Origin: Planctomycetota bacterium
GTDB taxonomy: Bacteria > Planctomycetota > UBA1135 > UBA2386
Reading direction: 5' to 3'
Assembly (NCBI GenBank): GCA_020425915.1
Contig: JAGQQZ010000011.1
Coordinates: 1-5,093, forward strand
DNA: 5,093 nt
In this document: positions 1 through 5,093 of the stretch, in pieces
Layout: the number at the start of each line of letters is the position of its first letter
Position numbering within the stretch: the stretch's first letter is position 1
The notes under the pieces: model-generated
Told to the model about the DNA's origin: nothing
Seen by the model: only the letters and a program-made list of their open reading frames with translations
The model's database searches: none
Translations under genes and position numbers: made by a program

Positions 1-2104
1 ACACGGCGCCGTGGAGGAAGTGCAGGTAGAGCAACGAGACCCGGTACACCTCGTCGTCGAGTCCAGCCGGCGCGCCGTGAGCGGCGTTGCAGATCCCGGT
101 CCGGGCCGACCGCAACCAGTTCCCGATCGAGGCCGCCGCGGCCCACGAATCGCACTCCCAGCGGAACACACGACGCGCGAGGAACTCGAGGTCCTCGTCC
201 TGGCTGCGCCGCTTGGTCAACTCGAGCAAGCCGATGAAGCTCGCCTCGCTCGTCAACTTGAACTGGTCGGCGGCCTCGCCGGCCAGACGCTTGAGCCAGA
301 ACCCGAGCCCCAGCACCACGGCGCAGGCCGACCCCAGGATCAACACCGGCGTCGCGACGAATCGCTGCAGGAACTGTCCGACGGTCGACTCCTCGCCGAA
401 CAGCAGTCGGACGAGCAGGAAGAACAACCCGAACAGGATCAGGTTCCGCGCCGGGCGGAACGATGCCTTGACCATCGCGGTGGCCAACCGATCGAGGATC
501 TGCGGCCCGGTGACGATCCCCTGCAGATCGGCGAGGTAGAGCGCCCGCTCGCGCCATCGCTCGAACACGGCGGCGATCCGCCGGCCGAACTGCACGACGC
601 GCTGCTCCGGAGAACCAGCGAGTCGACGACTGCGGAACCAACTCAGGATCGGCAACGAGCGAACCACCGGAGCGTTCAGGATGCGGACCACGCGGTCGAT
701 CGCGTGGATGTCGTTGCGCGGCAACCAACTTCCGAGCTCCTCGGGCCGCAGCGCGTACAGCTCCTCGATGGCGTGCTCGATCGCGACGTCGCCGACGATG
801 CCGCGCACGACCCGCCCGGATCGTCCACGAGCCTCCGGCGACAGGTCGCGGAAGCGCGACGCGAGGCGTTCCGCGCGGTCGACGAGCAATCCCTGCGCAT
901 CCGCGGTTCGCAGATCGCTGAGCACCACGTGCTCGCGGCGCAGCGCACGGAACACGAGCGATCGGCCGTCCGACTGCTCGTGCGTGCGCGAACCGCGCGG
1001 CATCACGGCCTCCTCGAAGAACACGAGGTTGCGATTCAAGAGGGGTTCGAACCGTTTGACGAGCGCGTCGAGGCCACGCGCCATGAACAGCAGCAGTCGG
1101 AACAGCCGGAGGAACGGCCGCATCGCCTGGACGTAGCGCGCGAACCAGGTCACGCGTAGCAACCGCAGCGCACGCAGTGCAGCCGTCTCCTCGGCGCCGG
1201 CGACCGGGACCGCGAAGTACAACGCCGCAGGGATCGCCGGGAGCAGGTCGGTGATCACGTTGCGCAGGAACCATGACGCGCGGGACGGCGCCAGCGACAA
1301 CTTGAACAGGAACTCCACGATGAAGAACGCGCAGACGCTGGCGTCGACGAGTTGGAGTTGCGTCGCGAGTTCGACCGGCAGCTCGGTGGCAACGTCGACG
1401 ACCAACAGCGCCAACACCACGAACAGGAGCAACAGACTCGTGTTCTCGAGCAGCGCGGCGCCACGCGGCGTCAGGACTCGTTCGAGTCGTCGCTGCAGGA
1501 CGCGGTCGCAGCGCAACCGCCCGAGGCGACGACCGAGCCGGATGAACTTGCGGTCGGAGAACCGCTCGCCGAGCGCCAGCAGCAATCGCTCGATCGACCC
1601 GAGCAACGCGATGCGACTGTCGAGATCGAGGTCGTCGGTGTCGGTGGACAGCGCCGCATAGCGCTCGCGGGCCTCCTCTCGCAGGTCGTCGCCAACGGCT
1701 TCGATCGCACCGATCCGCGCTTCGAGCGCGGATCCCGCGCGTTGTGCCAGGTCCTCGTCACCGGCGATCCGAGCGCGCGCCTCGAGTTCGGCGAGATCGA
1801 ACAGCGCCGCCGGCGAACCCGGCTCCGCGACCGACAGGCTCTCGAACTCCGATTCGCGCGCTGCCGTTCGAGCCCGATCCAGCCGCGCGTGGAAGTCCGC
1901 CTCGAGGCGCCGCCGCGCCGCCGTCGCCTCGAGGAATCGCAGCTCGGCCCGCGCGACGTCACGGTGCAACGCCGCGTCGTCCCCGATCACGACTTCGCGT
2001 GATCTTCGCAGCGCACGCACGAGCGCCGTCGGTTCGAGTTCCAGGTCGACGAGCAACCCGGCGAGGCGACGGCGCTCCTCGTTCCCGCCGCCGTTCGGGT
2101 TCAC
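1..2104 (-). CDS. Voltage-sensor-like multi-pass membrane protein, C-terminus cut by window edge
   Basis: One uninterrupted frame of 701 codons, with no stop before the window edge. The GTG start overlaps the proS TGA as GTGA. Residues 1-220 are soluble, rich in Arg, Glu, Ala and Leu, and probably helical, with a coiled-coil-like stretch near 45-90. Four hydrophobic segments follow: about 222-240, 252-271, 283-300 and 308-342. They resemble S1-S4 of the ion-channel voltage-sensor domain. The second carries FFIVEFLFK (260-268), giving an F261-x-x-E264 pair. The third starts RNVITDLLP, with D286. The fourth has R311, R314, R317, R323 and R329 in a three-residue register. No S5-pore-S6 follows directly; instead there is a soluble stretch at 343-550, two helices (about 553-569 and 585-604), then a hydrophilic tail that includes KLTSEASFIGLLELTKRRSQ. 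The family link is inferred from this pattern and the function is unknown. The next in-frame Met is residue 328, and no Shine-Dalgarno lies near the GTG, so initiation probably depends on coupling to proS. It could be a channel-like, voltage-regulated or purely structural membrane protein. Confidence 0.85.
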   Translation of the reverse strand, partial: MNPNGGGNEERRRLAGLLVDLELEPTALVRALRRSREVVIGDDAALHRDVARAELRFLEATAARRRLEADFHARLDRARTAARESEFESLSVAEPGSPAALFDLAELEARARIAGDEDLAQRAGSALEARIGAIEAVGDDLREEARERYAALSTDTDDLDLDSRIALLGSIERLLLALGERFSDRKFIRLGRRLGRLRCDRVLQRRLERVLTPRGAALLENTSLLLLFVVLALLVVDVATELPVELATQLQLVDASVCAFFIVEFLFKLSLAPSRASWFLRNVITDLLPAIPAALYFAVPVAGAEETAALRALRLLRVTWFARYVQAMRPFLRLFRLLLFMARGLDALVKRFEPLLNRNLVFFEEAVMPRGSRTHEQSDGRSLVFRALRREHVVLSDLRTADAQGLLVDRAERLASRFRDLSPEARGRSGRVVRGIVGDVAIEHAIEELYALRPEELGSWLPRNDIHAIDRVVRILNAPVVRSLPILSWFRSRRLAGSPEQRVVQFGRRIAAVFERWRERALYLADLQGIVTGPQILDRLATAMVKASFRPARNLILFGLFFLLVRLLFGEESTVGQFLQRFVATPVLILGSACAVVLGLGFWLKRLAGEAADQFKLTSEASFIGLLELTKRRSQDEDLEFLARRVFRWECDSWAAAASIGNWLRSARTGICNAAHGAPAGLDDEVYRVSLLYLHFLHGAV

Positions 2105-3882
2105 GACACAGCGGGCGCGGTCAGCGCCTCACGGCACTTCGCGATCGCTTCGTCGACCGACATCTCCTGCTTCTCGCGATTCCGACGCTCGCAGAATTCG
2201 ACGACGCCGTCGGCGGCTCCGCGACCGACCGTGACTTGGAACGGGAAACCGAGCAGCTCGAGGTCCTTGAACTTCGGTCCGGGACGGAGCTTCCGATCGT
2301 CGAGACAGGCGTCGATCCCGGACTCTCGCAGTCGGTCGTAGATCTGCTGACCCAGGGCGGTCTGCTCGTCCTTCTTCGGATCGAGCACGGCGACGACGAC
2401 CTCGAACGGCGCGATCGCCGGCGGCCAGATGATCCCGGCCTCGTCGTGGTTCTGTTCGACCGCGGCCTGCGCCGTTCGGCTCACGCCGATGCCGTAGCAA
2501 CCCATGACGAACGGTTCCGGCTTGCCCTGCTGCGAGCTGAACGTGGCGTCCATCGCCGACGAGTACTTGGTGCCCAACTTGAAGATGTGGCCGACCTCGA
2601 TCCCCCGAACCTCTTCGAGTTCGCCTGCCCCGCCGGGCGCGCTCTCGCCCGCGCGCGCGAGTCGCACGTCGTGGAACTCCGGCTCGCGACAGTCGCGCCC
2701 GAAGTTCACGTTCAGGCAGTGGTAGCCGGTCTCGTTGCACCCGGTCAGCAGGTTGGTCGCGCCGCGGAGGGTCTCGTCCGCGAGCAGACGCACCTCCTCG
2801 GGCAATCCGACCGGCCCGGCGAACCCGACCTCGGCACCCGTCGCCTGACGGATCTTGTCGTCGCTCGCCAACTCGAGCGCCAGGCAGTCGAGCCGGTTCG
2901 CGAGCTTGACCTCGTTGATCGCGAGGTCGCCACGCATCATGACGGCCACGACGGCTTCGGACTCGGCGTACTTGACCTCGTAGAGCACGGTCTTGGCCAT
3001 CGCCGCGGCGGGCATCGAGAAGAACCCCTCGAGCTGCTCGACGGTCCGGATGTCCGGCGTCTCGTGCTTCTCGATCGGACGCGGATCGCCGCCCGACGGC
3101 GCCGCGGGCGCGATCGAATCCGCGCGCTCGACGTTGGCCGCGTAGCCGCTCGCGCTGCACCGCAGGATCGCGTCCTCGCCGGCATCCGCGAACACCATGA
3201 ATTCCTCGCTGCCGCTGCCACCGATCGCACCCGCGTCGGCCTGCACGGCACCGAACTCGAGACCGCAGCGTTCGAAGATGCGGTGGTACGCGCGCGACAT
3301 CGCGGCGTACGACTCGTCCAGTCCAGCGGCGTCCGCGTCGAACGAGTACGCGTCCATCATGATGAACTCGCGCCCGCGCATCAGACCGAAGCGCGGGCGG
3401 ATCTCGTCACGGAACTTGTCCTGGATCTGGTACAGGTTGACCGGGAGCTGCTTGTAGCTCGTGATCGTCGCGTCGGCGAACGCGGTGATCACTTCCTCGT
3501 GCGTCGGACCCAGGCACAGGTCGGTGCCCTTCCGGTCCTTCAACGTGTACATGATCCCGTCGGCCACGTAGCGCTCCCACCGACCCGACGATTCCCAGAG
3601 CTCGCGCGGCTGCAGGATCGGCATCATCAGCTCCTGCGCCGACTCTCGATCGAGCTCGTCACGCACGATCTGCGCGACCTTCTTCAGCGTCCGCCACATC
3701 AACGGCGAGTACGTGTAGATGCCCGCGGCCGTCTTGACGATGTAGCCGGCCCGGGCGAGCAGGCGGTGACTCGGGATCTCGGCGTCGGCGGGATCCTCTC
3801 GAAGGGTCGCGATCAGGAGTCGGCTGAGCTGCATGGGCGAACTGGGTGACCTGGAAACCCTCGCCGGACCATCCGATGTCAT
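2101..3882 (-). CDS. proS: Prolyl-tRNA synthetase (proline--tRNA ligase), bacterial type with editing insertion
   Basis: Cytoplasmic class II aminoacyl-tRNA synthetase that charges tRNA-Pro with proline using ATP. At 593 residues it is slightly longer than usual for the bacterial form (about 565-580). The N-terminal core includes SRLLIATLREDPADAE (20-35) and the motif-1 region around AQELMMPILQPRELW (82-96). The proline-binding TxE loop is GPTHEEV (125-131). Motif 2 is FRDEIRPRFGLMRGREF (157-173), followed by MMDAYSF. The INS editing domain, which in this family removes mischarged alanine, spans roughly 225-405 between motifs 2 and 3. GHIFKLGTKYS is at 431-441 and motif 3 is GCYGIGVSR (461-469). 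The last 100 or so residues are the anticodon-binding domain. All catalytic blocks look intact. Start: the ATG at 3882 has GGAG eight bases upstream, while homologues usually begin near Met17 (ATG at 3834), which has no good ribosome-binding site. The 16 extra residues are therefore uncertain. It is the first gene of the minus-strand unit and overlaps the next gene by four bases. Confidence 0.97.
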   Translation of the reverse strand: MTSDGPARVSRSPSSPMQLSRLLIATLREDPADAEIPSHRLLARAGYIVKTAAGIYTYSPLMWRTLKKVAQIVRDELDRESAQELMMPILQPRELWESSGRWERYVADGIMYTLKDRKGTDLCLGPTHEEVITAFADATITSYKQLPVNLYQIQDKFRDEIRPRFGLMRGREFIMMDAYSFDADAAGLDESYAAMSRAYHRIFERCGLEFGAVQADAGAIGGSGSEEFMVFADAGEDAILRCSASGYAANVERADSIAPAAPSGGDPRPIEKHETPDIRTVEQLEGFFSMPAAAMAKTVLYEVKYAESEAVVAVMMRGDLAINEVKLANRLDCLALELASDDKIRQATGAEVGFAGPVGLPEEVRLLADETLRGATNLLTGCNETGYHCLNVNFGRDCREPEFHDVRLARAGESAPGGAGELEEVRGIEVGHIFKLGTKYSSAMDATFSSQQGKPEPFVMGCYGIGVSRTAQAAVEQNHDEAGIIWPPAIAPFEVVVAVLDPKKDEQTALGQQIYDRLRESGIDACLDDRKLRPGPKFKDLELLGFPFQVTVGRGAADGVVEFCERRNREKQEMSVDEAIAKCREALTAPAVS

Positions 3883-3992
3883 CGGGCAGTCTCCGACGGG
3901 CTTGGGAAACGGTAATGCGATCCGGCCAGAGTTCCGAAATCAACTCAATCGCACCTTCCGCAAGTGTTCACACCACACCCACCGCGTACGAA
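3883..3992. promoter_or_regulatory. Divergent intergenic region between proS and the HDOD gene
   Basis: These 110 bases separate the preferred starts of the two divergent units, so they should hold both promoters. The stretch is visibly richer in A and T than the flanking genes (for example GAAATCAACTCAATCGC near 3935-3952), and codon-position bias is lost here in the plus-strand frame. I could not find a convincing pair of -35 and -10 hexamers on either strand, so no promoter is placed. A short imperfect palindrome, GTGTTCACAC, lies at 3964-3973, but it is too short to call an operator. Confidence 0.45.
3891..3894 (-). promoter_or_regulatory. Shine-Dalgarno supporting the upstream proS start
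   Basis: Read on the minus strand this is GGAG, eight bases before the ATG at 3882-3880. The spacing is near ideal for a ribosome-binding site. The alternative proS ATG at 3834-3832 is preceded by CCCAGTTCGCCC, with the nearest AGG about 15 bases away, which is poor. The site favours the longer ProS start, against the shorter one preferred by family alignment. Confidence 0.5.
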
Positions 3993-4877
3993 ATGAATCA
4001 AACGACGATCGACAAGCTGGCACGACAGGAGCGCATCCGGCGCGAGATCCTCAACAAGAGCGACCTCATCCCGACGCTTCCCGACCTCGTCGTCCGCGTA
4101 ATCGAGCTGCTCAACCGTGGCACGACGGAGCCCGAGGAGCTCGAACGTCACATCCAGTACGACCAGGTCCTGGTCGCGAAGCTCCTAGGCATGGTGAACT
4201 CGCCGTTCTATGCCGTCAACCGCAAGATCACGACCGTCTCCGACGCCGTCATGGTGCTCGGATTCCGCGGGCTCCGCAGCCTCGTACTCGCTTCCAGCAC
4301 CGCGCAGTTCATGACGCGGGACTTCAGCCTGTACGGCCACACCGACAAGGGCCTGTGGCTCCATGCACTGACGACGGCAACGATCGCGCGCACACTCGGC
4401 CGTGAGTGCCGACTCGGTGCCGCGGCGGCCGAAGAGCTGTTCATCGCCGGCCTGCTGCACGACGTCGGCAAGATGCTGGTCGCGCCCCACCTGATGGAAA
4501 TCGGCGCGCCGCGCATGCAGCCCACCGACGACGTCCGCGCCAGGGAGCGTGACGCGATCGGCATCGACCACGAGGAAGCCGGCGCACTCGTCTGCGCGAA
4601 GTGGAACCTCAGTCAAGAGCTGCAATCGATCATCGTGAGCCTCGACGACGAGGACACGGATCCGCCGAGCAAGGACGTGGCCGTCGTGCGCATCGCCGAC
4701 CAGTTCGCCTGTGAGCTCGGTCACGGCTTCGAACCCGGACTCGCGCCGCTGCCGCACTACAGGGCCAGCGACTTCGAGGTTCTCGGACTCAACGACAAGG
4801 CTTGGGAAGAGGCGCGCGAGCGCATCGAGCTGAACGTCGAGGCGGCCATGTCCAGCCTCCGCGACATCTGCGGCTAG
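3993..4877 (+). CDS. HDOD domain signalling protein
   Basis: A 294-residue soluble protein that is almost entirely one HDOD (HD-related output domain) module, a family linked to bacterial signalling and regulation, usually without known catalytic activity. Visible blocks are LIPTLPDLVVRVIELLN (25-41), the strongly HDOD-like LVAKLLGMVNSPFYAV (60-75), the SDAVMVLGFRGLRSLVL helix (83-99), WLHALTTATIARTLG (122-136), FIAGLLHDVGKMLV (150-163) and DHEEAGALVCAKWNL (192-206). H124, H156-D157 and D237 (RIADQF) match the H, HD and D positions of the HD superfamily, but the usual HH pair near residue 217 is replaced by SLDDED. No receiver, GGDEF or membrane segment is present. Start: the frame is open back to an ATG at 3846, but codons 3846-3992 lack the strong GC third-position bias and would overlap proS, so the ATG at 3993 is preferred. 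No clear Shine-Dalgarno precedes it. It is probably co-transcribed with the gene that starts one base after its stop. Confidence 0.92.
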   Translation: MNQTTIDKLARQERIRREILNKSDLIPTLPDLVVRVIELLNRGTTEPEELERHIQYDQVLVAKLLGMVNSPFYAVNRKITTVSDAVMVLGFRGLRSLVLASSTAQFMTRDFSLYGHTDKGLWLHALTTATIARTLGRECRLGAAAAEELFIAGLLHDVGKMLVAPHLMEIGAPRMQPTDDVRARERDAIGIDHEEAGALVCAKWNLSQELQSIIVSLDDEDTDPPSKDVAVVRIADQFACELGHGFEPGLAPLPHYRASDFEVLGLNDKAWEEARERIELNVEAAMSSLRDICG

Positions 4878-4878
4878 C

Positions 4879-5093
4879 ATGATGCCTCGCCCATCCAAGC
4901 CGACGTCGGTCCTCGAGGCCGACGCCACGGGCAGTGTGGCGATCCACCTGCCGCGTGACATCGACACGTTGCGAATCACCGCAGCGCAGTCGGTCACGGA
5001 ACTCCTACCGCCCGGCAGCTCGGCCGGGATCGTCCTGTTCGACGGCGACCGAGTCGGGTCGGTCGAACTGACGGTCGGCGACTGCCCGTGGAC
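4879..5093 (+). CDS. Unrecognised protein, N-terminal 71 residues only, cut by window edge
   Basis: An open frame from the ATG at 4879 to the end of the window, starting one base after the HDOD stop; a second ATG at 4882 is an alternative start. Third codon positions are mostly G or C, as in the neighbouring genes, which supports real coding. The visible part begins MMPRPSKPTSVLEADATGSV and has no signal peptide or membrane segment. It looks like a small beta-rich domain, for example AGIVLFDGDRVGSVELTVGD (49-68). I do not recognise the family. A beta-rich N-terminal portion of a larger enzyme is possible, but too little is visible to say. The tight spacing suggests an operon with, and perhaps a functional link to, the HDOD protein. 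Confidence 0.7.
   Translation, partial: MMPRPSKPTSVLEADATGSVAIHLPRDIDTLRITAAQSVTELLPPGSSAGIVLFDGDRVGSVELTVGDCPW

Noticed and set aside
371..388. TVG-containing loop (STVGQF, residues 573-578) between the two last membrane helices, resembling the start of a potassium selectivity filter
   Set aside because: The loop is only about 15 residues, there is no room for a pore helix before the motif, and the TVGYG signature is not completed. Probably coincidence.
11..1159. Long plus-strand open frame near the left end, and a similar one at 1352-2002
   Set aside because: Both are low-complexity, Arg/Glu/Gln-rich antisense shadows of the minus-strand membrane-protein gene, whose frame has proper transmembrane segments.
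1744..3849. A 701-codon open frame on the plus strand opposite proS and the membrane-protein gene
   Set aside because: It is antisense to clearly recognisable ProS motifs and to the sensor-like helices. It has no recognisable domains and an Arg/Asp/Leu/Val/Ala-dominated composition, as expected for the mirror of GC-rich coding sequence.
3964..3973. Imperfect palindrome GTGTTCACAC upstream of the HDOD gene
   Set aside because: Four-base arms around a two-base centre are expected by chance in a region this long; no second copy was seen.
3846..3992. Extended N-terminus of the HDOD protein from the ATG at 3846
   Set aside because: The codons here lack the GC third-position bias of the rest of the gene, the translation has no HDOD-like content, and it would overlap the 5' end of proS and remove the intergenic space.
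4185..4997. 270-codon minus-strand open frame opposite the HDOD gene
   Set aside because: It is antisense to conserved HDOD blocks and has no recognisable domain. It also overlaps the start of the next plus-strand gene.

Overview
This is a GC-rich bacterial window (third codon positions are almost all G or C in every gene). It is densely coded and has two divergent transcription units around one short intergenic region at about 3883-3992. I see no RNA genes, mobile elements, CRISPR arrays or long repeats. Gene content and composition would fit a GC-rich, large-genome lineage such as Planctomycetota or Myxococcota, but nothing here fixes the phylum.

Left unit, minus strand: a full-length bacterial-type prolyl-tRNA synthetase (proS, 3882 to 2101) is followed, with a 4-base GTGA stop/start overlap, by one continuous frame that runs off the left edge (2104 to 1, 701 codons visible). 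That second gene is easy to miss because its stop lies outside the window, and long spurious frames cover it on the plus strand. It encodes a membrane protein with a soluble, charged, helical N-terminus, then four hydrophobic segments resembling the voltage-sensor domain of ion channels. The S4-like segment has arginines at every third residue, and acidic and aromatic residues sit where the gating-charge transfer centre would be. A soluble region of about 200 residues follows, then two more membrane helices and a partial C-terminal domain. I see no recognisable channel pore after the sensor.

Right unit, plus strand: a 294-residue HDOD (HD-related output domain) protein (3993 to 4877) is followed after one base by the start of an unrecognised gene (4879 to beyond 5093). 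The pair is probably co-transcribed.

Functionally, proS is housekeeping translation. The coupled voltage-sensor-like protein has no obvious link to it beyond shared expression. The HDOD protein suggests a signalling or regulatory role for the right unit. The voltage-sensor-like module without a visible pore is the most interesting object in the window.
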